46,986 nucleotides of DNA. It comes from Thermodesulfobacteriota bacterium (GTDB lineage Bacteria; Desulfobacterota_D; UBA1144; Nemesobacterales; CSP1-2). The notes beneath the pieces were generated by a model, which saw nothing but the letters and a program-made list of their open reading frames with translations, was not told where the DNA came from and ran no database searches. Location: the NCBI GenBank assembly GCA_036397855.1, contig DASWID010000079.1, positions 1 through 46,986 of the forward strand, given 5' to 3'. The position numbers and the translations under genes were made by a program. Position 1 is the stretch's first letter. The number at the start of each line of letters is the position of its first letter. Positions 16,315 through 26,403 of the stretch are shown here, in pieces.

Positions 16315-17466
16315 TTAAACCATTTCCTCGTTGAACGATATCAACTTATCCAATGTTTCTCTTTGAATTTGTTCGATTTCGGTCCTCACCCGAGTAATTT
16401 CATCAGTCGATTTTCCACGCTCTCTACATTCATCAAGCATTAGGTCAAGCTTTGCTAATATGTGCCTTAACTTGGTTTGTGCTTCTATGTTAGCATTTAT
16501 TTCCAACTCTTCATTTTCCCACTCTCTTTTTGAATATGAAAGCAGCTCCTTAGCTTGTATAAGTAATTCCCTTAATGCATCTCTATAACCCTGAAGTAGC
16601 TGATAGATAACAGCTTTAATCTCTCCCACTTCGCCCGGATCGCGCCATAGTACATTTTCTAAAATATTTAAGTCACTCTCTATGACTTCGTCCCGCCCTG
16701 AGAGGTACGCCTTCGATCTAAGCAATGAGATAGACTGTTTGTATCGCCTATCAGATAGAACAATACCCTTTTTCCTGAGCTCACTCCTCAGACGCGAAAC
16801 CAATTTTATGACATGCGGTGGAACCGGAATGTCATTAACATGTGATTGACACTTTTGAATCTCATCCAAAGTTATTGATGTAACACCATCATCAATCTCT
16901 TCTGTATGCAACATTTTTAAGAACCTAAAATCCTCCTTAACATAATCTACTACATACCTGAGCAAAAACCTATCATACAATGCTTCGAGCTCATCTTCTT
17001 CAGAGGGAAGCTCATTACTCGCTCCGAAGAGTGAAATCAGTGGCACTTGAACCACATCAGTACTATTATAAAAGATTCTCTCATTCATTATGGTGAGAAG
17101 TGTATTTAATATTGATGAGCTGGCTTTGAACACCTCATCAAGAAAAGCTATGTGAGCCTCTGGTATTTTCCCATTAATAACCCTGCGATATTCATCGTTC
17201 TCAAGTCCCTTAAGGCTAACTGCTCCGAAAATTTCCTCGGGAGTAGTAAACTTTGTGAGGAGCCATTGAAAATAACGGGCTCCGTCTATTCTCTTACATA
17301 CCTCATGAACAAGCTGAGACTTTGCAGTGCCTGGCGGACCAATAATTAGCATATGATTGCCGGTGAGAAGTGCACATAAAGCGCCTTCTATAACCTCGTC
17401 TCTTTCAAATAACCTACTTCTCAACTCCTCGATTATCTTTCTTAATATTACTACCTTTCTTTCCAT
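16315..17466 (-). CDS. RavA-like MoxR-family AAA+ ATPase
   Basis: A 383-residue MoxR AAA+ ATPase that most resembles RavA: LFERDEVIEGAL, Walker A GPPGTAKS at 43-50, the TKFTTPEEIFGAVS segment near 71-84, Walker B HIAFLDE at 105-111, sensor-1 ASNELP, and the arginine-containing ALYDRFLLR. A helical C-terminal region follows. RavA and relatives work with a von Willebrand A protein (ViaA) as chaperones for metalloenzymes or membrane complexes, but no VWA gene is adjacent. Its start overlaps the gspK stop by 16 bases, so it is translationally coupled to the type II secretion operon, an unusual partner. Confidence 0.85.
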   Translation of the reverse strand: MERKVVILRKIIEELRSRLFERDEVIEGALCALLTGNHMLIIGPPGTAKSQLVHEVCKRIDGARYFQWLLTKFTTPEEIFGAVSLKGLENDEYRRVINGKIPEAHIAFLDEVFKASSSILNTLLTIMNERIFYNSTDVVQVPLISLFGASNELPSEEDELEALYDRFLLRYVVDYVKEDFRFLKMLHTEEIDDGVTSITLDEIQKCQSHVNDIPVPPHVIKLVSRLRSELRKKGIVLSDRRYKQSISLLRSKAYLSGRDEVIESDLNILENVLWRDPGEVGEIKAVIYQLLQGYRDALRELLIQAKELLSYSKREWENEELEINANIEAQTKLRHILAKLDLMLDECRERGKSTDEITRVRTEIEQIQRETLDKLISFNEEMV

Positions 17467-18563
17467 GAGATTATACGTACTCCTCTCGACTGCCCAGAAG
17501 AACCTTTTCTTATAACGGCCTCTACCGTCCTTAAAGTTGGATTCTCTTCACCAAGGATACCAGAAGAGATCACAGAAAACACATCGCTCTCCCCGGAACT
17601 TAAAACAACACCACCAATTCCTGAGCTAATCTTGAGTGTTGGGTCAACGTCCTTAATGATTTCGTTCACCTTCTTTCGATCAATGATGGAGTTATCTTTT
17701 CTAGCCTCCATAACCCCTTCGGCGATTCTATCCGCAATATCATCCTTCAAATCTTCAGGTGAGGAGCTCTCTTGTCCTTCTATTGCCGAAACTGCCGCAC
17801 CCTTAAGAGATGAAATCATGACGGGTTTTGAGGCCGTACTGAAGTTTACCTTTTTATCGGCGGGATACACGGTAACATAATTCTTAATCTTTTCGAAGAA
17901 CTCTTCATCCATACCACGTATCATGCGTATTTCGTCAACACTATCAAGTGGGCCATTTTTTATATTATATGGATTTTCAAGGCCGAGATAATAGTCAGCC
18001 CCGGCACCCGATGAATCTTGGTCATTCTGTCCCCCCTTTATGGGGTGATCAAGCCAATTTATTAAGCTCGCTATAAATAAGTCAGATTTTCTAGGGTCTA
18101 CATCTAGAATTCTAAAGAGCTGCGCCGCCTCAGTTTTTACCTGCTGGTCAACCCTATTTGACGATTGATTGACAAGTGCATTCAAATTGATCTTTGAACG
18201 CTCGTCAATAACCGTGAGTGAAACATTTCCATCACCAACCGGAAGGACCGGTACTCTGATAGACCATATTTCATCGGATTCTTCACCCTGATTGTTCAAT
18301 AGACTAGTAGCTTTCTTTAAGTCTTCGAGCGGAGTTTCCTTCATCGCCCCCGCAACAACATTTACGCCCGACTTTGCAATGTATCTAGCCTTGATATCAT
18401 CTCTGGTGTTTGCGGAGATCTCGGAATCTATCTGTGTAAAATAGATAAGATCAACGACAAGGGTCGTAAGAATTGCCGTGACGATGAGTACGATAATAAG
18501 AACCACCCCGCTATCAGACTTGTTTCCCTTAAGATTTTGTCTCATACGAAAATTACTTTTCAT
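17451..18563 (-). CDS. gspK: type II secretion minor pseudopilin GspK
   Basis: A 370-residue minor pseudopilin. The N-terminus has the prepilin leader and DSGVVLIIVLIVTAILTTLV, which lacks Glu at +5, as is typical for GspK. The large globular domain includes SKINLNALVN and the INWLD motif around residue 165. GspK caps the pseudopilus tip with GspI and GspJ. The gene follows gspJ by 36 bases and overlaps the RavA-like start. GspL and GspM, which normally come next, are absent. Confidence 0.93.
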   Translation of the reverse strand: MKSNFRMRQNLKGNKSDSGVVLIIVLIVTAILTTLVVDLIYFTQIDSEISANTRDDIKARYIAKSGVNVVAGAMKETPLEDLKKATSLLNNQGEESDEIWSIRVPVLPVGDGNVSLTVIDERSKINLNALVNQSSNRVDQQVKTEAAQLFRILDVDPRKSDLFIASLINWLDHPIKGGQNDQDSSGAGADYYLGLENPYNIKNGPLDSVDEIRMIRGMDEEFFEKIKNYVTVYPADKKVNFSTASKPVMISSLKGAAVSAIEGQESSSPEDLKDDIADRIAEGVMEARKDNSIIDRKKVNEIIKDVDPTLKISSGIGGVVLSSGESDVFSVISSGILGEENPTLRTVEAVIRKGSSGQSRGVRIISWKER

Positions 18564-18599
18564 CCATAATCACCGAAATATAGGAGAGCACACCGAATG

Positions 18600-19274
18600 C
18601 TACTCACCTAAAGGTATCAAAATCAGTGTGCTAAATTGAACATCTTCCCCTCTAGGACTCCTCATAGTCAATGTAATTTCGACAACCTTGGGAAGTGAGC
18701 CCGTTTGATCCGAGTTAAACTCATCAACAAAACTCTCCTCGCTATCATTCTCGGTCATGTATGTTAAATTAAATCTGACCAAGTTTTCAGAAATCGGATA
18801 TCTTATGCCCCCCGAGTCGGTACCTATCCGAGGGTTTTCTTCTCTCATAAGGTAGAAAAGATCGGACTGTGGAACAGGTTCCAAGTAATAACTGATCTCA
18901 GCTTGATCCGAATCCACGGAATTTAATGCAGGTTGGCGAGAAAGTGAGGTAAGGGTGACCCTGCTGTTATCTCCATCCTTTGTACCACTAAAAAATGAAG
19001 CGGTTGGGATTGATGAATTATCGAATACCTCACCCCTTGGGTATGCCGATTGAAAGTCTTCTGTCATTTTGGAAAAAACAACCCTAGCTTCGTGATAGAG
19101 ATCGAGTTCACTTTCCGCAACGTCCTTGGCCTTTATTATCTGGAAAAAAGATGAATACAGAACTGTTAAGACAATTGAACCAATAAAAATAGCCAGGAGC
19201 ACCTCAATCAGGGTAAACCCCTTTTCAGTAATCAGATAATGCCATTGAAACTTCAAAATCTTTTTTACCATCAT
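18600..19274 (-). CDS. gspJ: type II secretion minor pseudopilin GspJ
   Basis: A 224-residue minor pseudopilin with a prepilin peptidase site [12 protein letters not shown] (Glu at +5) after a leader of about 19 residues. The C-terminal part matches the GspJ beta domain, including the ISYYLEP strand. It sits in the pseudopilus tip complex. Its start overlaps gspI by 50 bases, implying translational coupling; a start closer to the cleavage site cannot be ruled out but lacks an ATG. Confidence 0.9.
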   Translation of the reverse strand: MMVKKILKFQWHYLITEKGFTLIEVLLAIFIGSIVLTVLYSSFFQIIKAKDVAESELDLYHEARVVFSKMTEDFQSAYPRGEVFDNSSIPTASFFSGTKDGDNSRVTLTSLSRQPALNSVDSDQAEISYYLEPVPQSDLFYLMREENPRIGTDSGGIRYPISENLVRFNLTYMTENDSEESFVDEFNSDQTGSLPKVVEITLTMRSPRGEDVQFSTLILIPLGE

Positions 19275-19689
19275 CCCATGTAATCCGTAATATTACAATT
19301 CTTATCTCTGTATCCAGGTTTGGAATCTCATAAGGCGTTACAGAGAGAAACCAGTTAAATTCTGGCGCCTCTTCAAATTGTCCCTGCTCCTGCCTTATCT
19401 CAGGATAGCCTTCGAGCTCAACCTCAGCCAACTTCCGTTGGGCAAGCAAACCTGCTATGGAGAGGTTTTTTGACTGTGAAGCCATAATTAAATTTCTGTT
19501 GACAGCACCCAGTAATACTGTAAGTCCGGCTCCTAGAATCGCTACAGCAACAAGTACCTCCAATAGAGTAAATCCATTATTAGATTTTGCATGCTTAATT
19601 CTTGCTGAATCATCGTCCCTAGGGACTCTACATTTCAGCAAATAATTTAAAAATGACCTATTTATTGAGTACATCCACATATTCATCAA
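19225..19689 (-). CDS. gspI: type II secretion minor pseudopilin GspI
   Basis: A 154-residue minor pseudopilin with [20 protein letters not shown] (cleavage after Gly, Glu at +5) and the GspI-specific [12 protein letters not shown] segment. From the first ATG the leader would be about 38 residues, long for a prepilin, so a downstream start such as the TTG at 19641 is possible. It overlaps gspH by 32 bases and gspJ by 50 bases. Confidence 0.9.
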   Translation of the reverse strand: MMNMWMYSINRSFLNYLLKCRVPRDDDSARIKHAKSNNGFTLLEVLVAVAILGAGLTVLLGAVNRNLIMASQSKNLSIAGLLAQRKLAEVELEGYPEIRQEQGQFEEAPEFNWFLSVTPYEIPNLDTEIRIVILRITWDDGKKDFEVSMALSDY

Positions 19690-20167
19690 ATACTATAGTG
19701 CCACCGGTATAGGGCTTTGTTGCCAACGTGTAGTATTTCCCGTCATCAGACTCGAGATGAATCACAGCGGGTTCTACAAATCCAGTTGGCAAGAATAGTA
19801 TGAATTGTTCATTCTGCCCAAGTGAATTAACTCGGCTTCGATCAGTCATCACATCTTTGAAGGATAAACCCTCCGGTAGTTTTCTCTTCTTCAATGTGGG
19901 GTCATCAGGAATTACAAATTCATTTCCCTCCTGAACCTCGACCCAGTACTCCTCATTGTCTAAATCGAACGATAGCTTATAGATCTTTTTTTTAAAAGCA
20001 GCCTCGTTGTAAAGATACTTGATAATACTGGCCATTCTTCGCGAGGTGCTTTTAATATTGACATCATTTAGATCCTTAAACTTTGGAATTGCTACCAGTA
20101 GAAAGAAGCCCAATAGAATCATGACTGCGGTAAGTTCTATGAGGGTAAAACCTTGCTTATCCTTCAT
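19658..20167 (-). CDS. gspH: type II secretion pseudopilin GspH
   Basis: A 169-residue minor pseudopilin with a short leader MKDKQG and the peptide [18 protein letters not shown]. The C-terminal half is beta-rich and fits GspH, the protein that joins the GspI-J-K tip to the GspG filament. Its ATG overlaps the gspG stop by four bases, a typical coupled start. Confidence 0.88.
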   Translation of the reverse strand: MKDKQGFTLIELTAVMILLGFFLLVAIPKFKDLNDVNIKSTSRRMASIIKYLYNEAAFKKKIYKLSFDLDNEEYWVEVQEGNEFVIPDDPTLKKRKLPEGLSFKDVMTDRSRVNSLGQNEQFILFLPTGFVEPAVIHLESDDGKYYTLATKPYTGGTIVFDEYVDVLNK

Positions 20168-20592
20168 TGTATGTTACGGTTAGATATATCTTCATCGCTT
20201 GGATATACACCATCCGGGCCTGGTGATATTATCTCAAATGAACTATCGTGCGTTTGATCTGGTCCTACGTAGATAAAGTCGTTTCCCCACTGATCTAGGG
20301 GAACCTTACCACCCTCAAGATAACCATCAGAGGAATAACGTTGAGGAATTCTTCCTGTAGTCGGTGGGACTACCAAGGCTTCTAGACCCTGCTGAGTTTC
20401 GGGATAGAATCCATTATCAATCTTAAACAATTTCAATGCCGATTCCACTTGCTTGATCTGTATCTTAGTTTGCTCCTTCCTAGCTTCGTCCAATCGCCCC
20501 ATAACGTTCGTACCGACTATATAAGCTAGCCCTGCAATTATGATCAAAACGACCATAATCTCAATGAGCGTAAATCCACCCTGTAATCTCAT
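20164..20592 (-). CDS. gspG: type II secretion major pseudopilin GspG
   Basis: A 142-residue major pseudopilin. The leader MRLQGG is cut before FTLIEIMVVLIIIAGLAYIV, and the C-terminal half has the GspG signature FKIDNGFYPETQQGLEALV and the calcium-site-like region near DGVYPSDEDI. It forms the pseudopilus piston. The gene lies 10 bases after gspF. The calcium-binding loop is inferred from the family. Confidence 0.95.
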   Translation of the reverse strand: MRLQGGFTLIEIMVVLIIIAGLAYIVGTNVMGRLDEARKEQTKIQIKQVESALKLFKIDNGFYPETQQGLEALVVPPTTGRIPQRYSSDGYLEGGKVPLDQWGNDFIYVGPDQTHDSSFEIISPGPDGVYPSDEDISNRNIQ

Positions 20593-20602
20593 GTATTACC
20601 TC

Positions 20603-21811
20603 CTATTTTCCAATCGTAGATGTTAAATCGAATATCGGCAGAAGTATAGCAAAAACTATAAATCCTATTATAACACCTATTATCAATATCATAACAGGTT
20701 CAAGTAATGATGTAAGCGTTGAAACGTAGGTCTCAACCTGCATATCATACATATCTGCAATCTTAACCAGCATTTCTTCCATCTCTCCTGTTTGTTCCCC
20801 TACCGCAATCATCCTAGTCACGAGTGGAGGGAAGACTCCACTCTCTCTGAGCGGAGTCGCAAGGCTCGTACCCTCCCTAACATTCTCCCGGACGTTTCTC
20901 AAGGCTTGAACATAGACTGAGTTTCCGACCACCGCTTCTCCGATCTCTAGTGCTTCGAGGAGTGGAATACCACTCCCTATGAGTGTTCCAAGAGTACGAG
21001 TGAACCTGGAAATTGCAACCAACTTTGCTATTTTGCCAAAGATAGGAACCTTAAATATTAAACGGTCATAAAATTGCTTACCCCTATCCGTTTTTTTAAA
21101 GCGAAAAATAAAGAAAACTATAGCCCCCAAGACAACTAAAAGAGCAATCAGATTATTCGAAATGAAGTTGCTAAAACTTATTAAGGCAAGTGTGATTAGT
21201 GGTAGTGATTTACTGCTCTCTTCAAAAATTTTTGCAATCCTGGGAATCACGTACGACATCATAAAGAAAAGCACGCCACTGCCAATTAAGAACATGAAAA
21301 TAGGGTATACCATGGCACTTCTCACGCGGGCACGGAGTGCTGATTGCTTCTCAAGAAAATCCGCAAGCCTCAGGAGAACAATGTCCAACGTCCCACTAGA
21401 TTCCCCCGCTTTTACAATATTTATGTAAAGGTCCGAAAAAACCCTCGTGTGCTCATTCAGAGCATTCGCCAATGAGCTACCCTCGCTAATCCTATCTTTG
21501 ACTTCGGTAAGTACCTGACTGAGCTTTGGATCTTCAGTTTGCTCACCAAGCGCTTGCAGAGAGGCTTCAAGTGGAAGCCCGGCCGAAATTAGTGTAGAAA
21601 ACTGTCTCGTTGTAACCGCTAGCTCCGAGGAGCTTATCCCCCTTAACCGAAAAATTCCCCTACCCTTATCCTTCTTCACTTCCTTAAGCGATGAAAGAAA
21701 AACCCCTTCCCGTTTTAACTTATCTGTCGCTGATTTTGGGGAATCTGCATCAACTATTCCCTGCAGAGACTTTCCCCTCTCATTAATTGCTTTGTATTTA
21801 TATACAGGCAT
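20603..21811 (-). CDS. gspF: type II secretion inner-membrane protein GspF
   Basis: A 402-residue polytopic platform protein. It starts MPVYKYKAINERGKSLQGIV, has two GspF/PilC domains (about residues 70-190 and 270-390) and three membrane segments near residues 170-190, 220-240 and 375-395. It sits under the pseudopilus in contact with the GspE ATPase. It lies 71 bases after gspE and 10 bases before gspG. Confidence 0.95.
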   Translation of the reverse strand: MPVYKYKAINERGKSLQGIVDADSPKSATDKLKREGVFLSSLKEVKKDKGRGIFRLRGISSSELAVTTRQFSTLISAGLPLEASLQALGEQTEDPKLSQVLTEVKDRISEGSSLANALNEHTRVFSDLYINIVKAGESSGTLDIVLLRLADFLEKQSALRARVRSAMVYPIFMFLIGSGVLFFMMSYVIPRIAKIFEESSKSLPLITLALISFSNFISNNLIALLVVLGAIVFFIFRFKKTDRGKQFYDRLIFKVPIFGKIAKLVAISRFTRTLGTLIGSGIPLLEALEIGEAVVGNSVYVQALRNVRENVREGTSLATPLRESGVFPPLVTRMIAVGEQTGEMEEMLVKIADMYDMQVETYVSTLTSLLEPVMILIIGVIIGFIVFAILLPIFDLTSTIGK

Positions 21812-21882
21812 ATTATTATAATTGAGATATCTTTACAGATAAGATCAGAAATTACTTCAACTATATATACTATGATTTCGTA

Positions 21883-23565
21883 TCAATGATTATCGCTTTC
21901 TTCTGCAACACGCATAACTTCATCTATCGAAGTTTGTCCTTTAAGAACCTTTTCCGCGCCATCCATCCTCAGTGTTGTCATACCATGCTCAACGGCTTTC
22001 CTCTTAATGGTGGTAGAATCCACCGTGCTTAGGGTAAGATTCCTGAGGTCGTCATCAATAACAAGAATTTCAAATATTCCACTCCTGCCAGCATATCCAG
22101 TACCCAGACACTCGCTGCATCCCCTCGCCCTATATAGACCTGATTCAGGTACCTCACTCCTATCGATTCCAATCCTGATGAGTTCGTCACCTATCGGTGT
22201 ATAGGGCTCCCTGCATTTACGACATAGTATTCGTACAAGCCTTTGGGCTACCACTGCAATGAGAGATGATGCTACTAGGAATGGCTCAATACCCATATCG
22301 ATCAACCTGGTAATTGCACTGGCAGAGTCATTAGTGTGTAGAGTAGAAAAAACCAGGTGCCCCGTTAGCGAAGCGTGTATGGCTATGTCCGCAGTATCTC
22401 TATCCCGTATCTCTCCCACCAATACTATGTCCGGGTCCTGACGGAGAATGGACCTCAGTCCATTGGCAAAGGTCAAATTTACTTTAGGATTGACCTGTAT
22501 CTGGTTTATTCCCAATATTTGATACTCAACTGGATCCTCAATAGTGATTATTTTTTTATCAGGAGAATTTATTCTCTCAAGAGCAGCATAGAGGGTAGTC
22601 GTTTTCCCTCCACCAGTTGGGCCTGTCACAAGAATTATTCCATGGGGGCGATGAATAAGTGAATTAATAGTCTCAAGCTTTTTACCAAATAGACCAAGAT
22701 CCTCTAAACTGAGAAGAACCGATGATCGATCGAGTAGCCTCATCACAATGCTCTCACCGTGAGAAGTAGGTACGGTAGAGATCCTGACATCCACATCTCG
22801 TCCAGCAACTTTAACGCGAATCCTGCCATCCTGAGGCTTCCTCTTCTCAGCAATATCGAGCTCTGCCATAATCTTTACCCTGGATATAACGGAAGATTGA
22901 AGCTTTTTGGCAACCCTTGTAACCTTATGGAGCATCCCATCCTTTCTGAACCGTACGACCACCTCTTTTTCAAAGCACTCTATATGAATATCGCTCGCCT
23001 TCTCCTTTACTGCCTGAAATAGTAGTGAGTTTACAAATCTAATTATTGGCGCTTCATCATCTGCTTCGAGTAGATCCTTCGGTTCTTGTAGTTCGGATTC
23101 CGGAATCCCCATCGACTCGTGGTGTACCATGTCACCTGTCATTTCCTTATCGCGTTCATAGACCTTGTTTATGTTATCCATAACTACATGGCTCAATGCA
23201 AGATGAGGTTCGATTTCACAACCGAATAGAGACTTCACCTCATCTAGAACGTATAAATCCAAAGGTGGTGCAACAACCACAACAACCCTTTCACCTTCTT
23301 TTCTTAGTGGAATAAGCTTATATCTTTTCGCGAAGCTTATAGGCAAGAGCTTTACAAGCTCAGGGTCGATATCTCGTTCGGACATTTTCATGATATGTGG
23401 TATTTCATAGAACTCGGAGAAGACCTCCAGCATGTCTTCATCTTTTAGAAGATTCGATTTTAGCACCGCGTCCTCAAACCGTTCTCCATTATTCGATGTC
23501 AGCTCTTCTATCCTAACGCTTGCCTCTGGGTTTTTCTCTACGATAATCTCTTCAAGACTCCTCAC
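21883..23565 (-). CDS. gspE: type II secretion ATPase GspE
   Basis: A hexameric secretion ATPase, 560 residues from the chosen GTG. An N1E/N2E region is followed by Walker A GPTGGGKTTT (the usual Ser is Gly), the Asp box, Walker B DIVLVGEIRD, a His box and a tetracysteine zinc site (CRKC and CSEC). It powers pseudopilus assembly. The reading frame extends back to an ATG inside gspD, but those 32 residues have no relation to the family. An AGGAGG at the end of gspD is 12 bases before this GTG and 3 bases before an ATT, so initiation is unusual either way. Confidence 0.9.
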   Translation of the reverse strand: MRSLEEIIVEKNPEASVRIEELTSNNGERFEDAVLKSNLLKDEDMLEVFSEFYEIPHIMKMSERDIDPELVKLLPISFAKRYKLIPLRKEGERVVVVVAPPLDLYVLDEVKSLFGCEIEPHLALSHVVMDNINKVYERDKEMTGDMVHHESMGIPESELQEPKDLLEADDEAPIIRFVNSLLFQAVKEKASDIHIECFEKEVVVRFRKDGMLHKVTRVAKKLQSSVISRVKIMAELDIAEKRKPQDGRIRVKVAGRDVDVRISTVPTSHGESIVMRLLDRSSVLLSLEDLGLFGKKLETINSLIHRPHGIILVTGPTGGGKTTTLYAALERINSPDKKIITIEDPVEYQILGINQIQVNPKVNLTFANGLRSILRQDPDIVLVGEIRDRDTADIAIHASLTGHLVFSTLHTNDSASAITRLIDMGIEPFLVASSLIAVVAQRLVRILCRKCREPYTPIGDELIRIGIDRSEVPESGLYRARGCSECLGTGYAGRSGIFEILVIDDDLRNLTLSTVDSTTIKRKAVEHGMTTLRMDGAEKVLKGQTSIDEVMRVAEESDNH

Positions 23566-23569
23566 TTCT

Positions 23570-26272
23570 TCAATAGACCTCCTGTTTCTCAAATCCCCTT
23601 TGCTGAATAAGCATATTCCTCCTCTGTCTCTGTTCCAGGATCTGCTGCATGTCTTCTTCATTCTCTACGATTCTAGGGGTAAGAAGTATCATAAGATTTA
23701 TCTTGTTTCTCTCATATCTCTTAAACTTAAATAAATTACCAAGTATGGGTATATTACCCAGAAGAGGAACCTTATTTTGAATTGAACTTTCCCTGTCCTG
23801 TACTAATCCTCCGATTACGATTGTCTGACCATTTTTCACAACTACTGATGAATCAGCCGTCCTCGTATTTGTAGCGATACCGAATTCAGCCGTATTAAGG
23901 TCTGCTGGTGTTGGAGCTATAGCCGATACCTCTGTATAAATGTTCAAATTTAGATAATCGCCTTCACTGATTTGAGGAGTAATGGCCAGCCTTATGCCTA
24001 CAGGCTGCCTGTCAATTGTCTGAACAGTGACACCAGCGTCGCCAACTACACTGCCGGTAGGAAATGGAATCACATCGGCAACGACTATTTCTGCCTCTTC
24101 ATTATCTGTTGTAATAATGCTAGGAGTGGATAGAACATTAACGTCAGTCAAAGATGTGAGTGCCTGGAACAGAGCACTAAAGGATGGTATAGGGGGTATA
24201 GGTCCTGAACCATCGGGATCAACCTCTTCGCCTAAAACACCCAAAAAAAGCCCGGACAAGCTGTTGGTTAGATTAAGAGAAGCCGCTGGGTCCGCAGCCA
24301 AACCAAGAAGGCTTGGAACCCCAGGCAGTATTGTCCCGCCAAACCCTAGATCGTTACCGTTATTGAATGTAAAGCCTATACTCAAATTTGTACCTAAGGC
24401 TGTGATATTACTTAGACTCACCTCAAGAATGGCAGCTTCTACATAAACCTGCCTTCGTCTGACATCCAACTCTTCTATAACGCGTCTTAACGCCTCAAAT
24501 TCCTTACGAGTACTTACAATAATTACAGAATTTGTAGCGGTGTCAGCGGTTACTCTCAAACCCTCCTCCCCCACCACACTAACAGTGGAAGTAGCTGCTC
24601 CTGTAGTTTCCCCTCCTCTGATTCGTTGTCCTCCAGCTTGCCCGGCATAAGTTTGTCCGACAGCTCCCCTTCCGGTTACTGTTTGCCCAAAAGCGCCACC
24701 CCCAAATGTACCACCCCCAAATGTACCGGCTCCAGTCCTACGAGCCCCAATGACAGCCTGACCTCCCGTACTCACGCCGCCGCCGCCTATTAGACCAGAT
24801 ATGACTGCAACCACCTGCTCAGCATCCGCGTTTAGAAGGTGAATAACGTAAATTCCCTCTTCAGGTTCCTCCGTTTCAACATCTAGTTTTCTAATTATCG
24901 AATTTATCTTCGGCAGGTCCTCAGGATAGGCGATAACAATTAGGGTGTTTGTCCTATCATCCACGATAACCCTGAACCCCGCCGTATTGGATTGACCTGA
25001 AGGCGGAGTTGCACCAACCCGGCTTTGCACCCTCTCCCGAGCCCTTGATGCGGCGGTCCCTCTTTCCGCTGGAGAGGTCGTCTGAGCAGGGGCCCGAGTG
25101 GTTGAGACGGAGCCAGTACCACCTAGAATCTCCACGAGCTTTGCGGCTACATCGGCCGCATCACTATTAACTATTTTTACAAACTCAATCTCCTTCTTAA
25201 GATCAAGATTTTCAATAATATCGAGTAACCTATTAATATTGGCTCTAGTCTCAACTATAATCAGGGTGTTCAAGTCAGGATATACAGCAATATCGCCATC
25301 TGGAGAAATAAGTGGCTTGAGAATGTTTGCAATATCGCTGGCCTGAATATTTTTCAAAGGCACAAGCCTCGTTATAAAACTCTCAGAAGATTCGCCGGCA
25401 GAAACTCCAACTTCGGTAGGAATGCTTTCAGTTTTAATATCTCTCTTCTGAACTACCTTGTTTATGCCATCCTTCTTAACGATTGAAAACCCGTTTAGAT
25501 CTAAAATTGTTTCAAATAGTTTTAGTGAGTTCTGTTTCTTGAAACCCCCCTGCGGTGTTATGATCGTTACTTGCTTCCCTTTTACCGAATCATCCAGGAT
25601 AAATGTCTCCCCCGTAATCTCGCTCATCGTCTGAATCAAATCTCTTATATCCATTTCCGTTTGCAGGTTTACAATTTCTTCCTCGGGACTAACTGGTGAT
25701 TCTGCAGGTTCTGCTCCTGATACACCTCGCCCCTCTTTCCTCTCAGTAATAGTCTCCCCTCCTCTTCCTTGAGTTTTAGGCTCACCTTCATCGGTCTCAG
25801 ATACTAGGTCTTCGCTAACCGCTTCTTTACGTTGGGACCCGTCCACACCTTCTTCACCCTCGCGCACGACCTCTACCTTCGGGCTTTTGACCCTTAGTGG
25901 GATGATCAAGAACTGGCCGGGAATTACGTTAGCATTCTCTACCAAACCGTTTATATCTAAAATTTCCTGGACCGATAACTGAAATCTTTTAGCTATCCCC
26001 TCTAAGGTGTCCCCTTCTCTAACCAGGTACCTTATCTTCCTTGCAGTTGATTCAGCTTTATGAACCTCTTTTCCCTCCGGGCCTTGTTCCCGTGATTCGG
26101 GAGAGGGGTCAGTCTGAGCTAGCGATGCCTTTTCTCGCTTCTCATTCCCTCTTAGACCTGAAGAAATTACGTTGCCCATATCACTATTTACCACCAACTC
26201 CTCCAAATGAGCCACGTAGACGCCAGAGATGGTGGTAATGAAAAATAAGACCAATTGGAGAAATTTAATCAT
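23570..26272 (-). CDS. gspD: type II secretion secretin GspD with N-terminal LysM domain
   Basis: A 900-residue outer-membrane secretin, well above the usual 650-700. After a signal peptide (about residues 1-21, no lipobox) there is a LysM peptidoglycan-binding domain at about 80-127 (IRYLVREGDTLEGIAKRF, then NVIPGQFLIIP). A low-complexity acidic linker follows, then N0 (198-275), N1 (300-358), N2 (362-465, with a Thr/Ala insertion) and N3 (473-605, carrying a Gly/Thr-rich insertion near 495-555), and the secretin core at 610-870 (VYVEAAILEVS and VGIRLAITPQ). The LysM fusion may replace a separate anchoring or pilotin function. Its stop overlaps the gspE ribosome-binding region. Confidence 0.94.
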   Translation of the reverse strand: MIKFLQLVLFFITTISGVYVAHLEELVVNSDMGNVISSGLRGNEKREKASLAQTDPSPESREQGPEGKEVHKAESTARKIRYLVREGDTLEGIAKRFQLSVQEILDINGLVENANVIPGQFLIIPLRVKSPKVEVVREGEEGVDGSQRKEAVSEDLVSETDEGEPKTQGRGGETITERKEGRGVSGAEPAESPVSPEEEIVNLQTEMDIRDLIQTMSEITGETFILDDSVKGKQVTIITPQGGFKKQNSLKLFETILDLNGFSIVKKDGINKVVQKRDIKTESIPTEVGVSAGESSESFITRLVPLKNIQASDIANILKPLISPDGDIAVYPDLNTLIIVETRANINRLLDIIENLDLKKEIEFVKIVNSDAADVAAKLVEILGGTGSVSTTRAPAQTTSPAERGTAASRARERVQSRVGATPPSGQSNTAGFRVIVDDRTNTLIVIAYPEDLPKINSIIRKLDVETEEPEEGIYVIHLLNADAEQVVAVISGLIGGGGVSTGGQAVIGARRTGAGTFGGGTFGGGAFGQTVTGRGAVGQTYAGQAGGQRIRGGETTGAATSTVSVVGEEGLRVTADTATNSVIIVSTRKEFEALRRVIEELDVRRRQVYVEAAILEVSLSNITALGTNLSIGFTFNNGNDLGFGGTILPGVPSLLGLAADPAASLNLTNSLSGLFLGVLGEEVDPDGSGPIPPIPSFSALFQALTSLTDVNVLSTPSIITTDNEEAEIVVADVIPFPTGSVVGDAGVTVQTIDRQPVGIRLAITPQISEGDYLNLNIYTEVSAIAPTPADLNTAEFGIATNTRTADSSVVVKNGQTIVIGGLVQDRESSIQNKVPLLGNIPILGNLFKFKRYERNKINLMILLTPRIVENEEDMQQILEQRQRRNMLIQQRGFEKQEVY

Positions 26273-26403
26273 GGAATGCCCTCTCTAATTATTCAAAACT
26301 GTTCTGACCGCCGACTTCTAAATCCTGAATCATTCGTTCACCTTAGCAAAAAACACATCTGTTGGATATAGATTTCATCTACTGATTAAATGATCAAAAT
26401 TTC

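Noticed and set aside
23571-23661. N-terminal extension of GspE inside gspD
   Set aside because: The 32 extra residues are a shadow of the gspD 3' end, with no match to GspE; the start was moved to GTG at 23565.
24650-24800. Gly-rich short-period stretch as a tandem repeat or separate element
   Set aside because: It is in frame inside gspD and encodes the N3-domain insertion, a known variable site of secretins.
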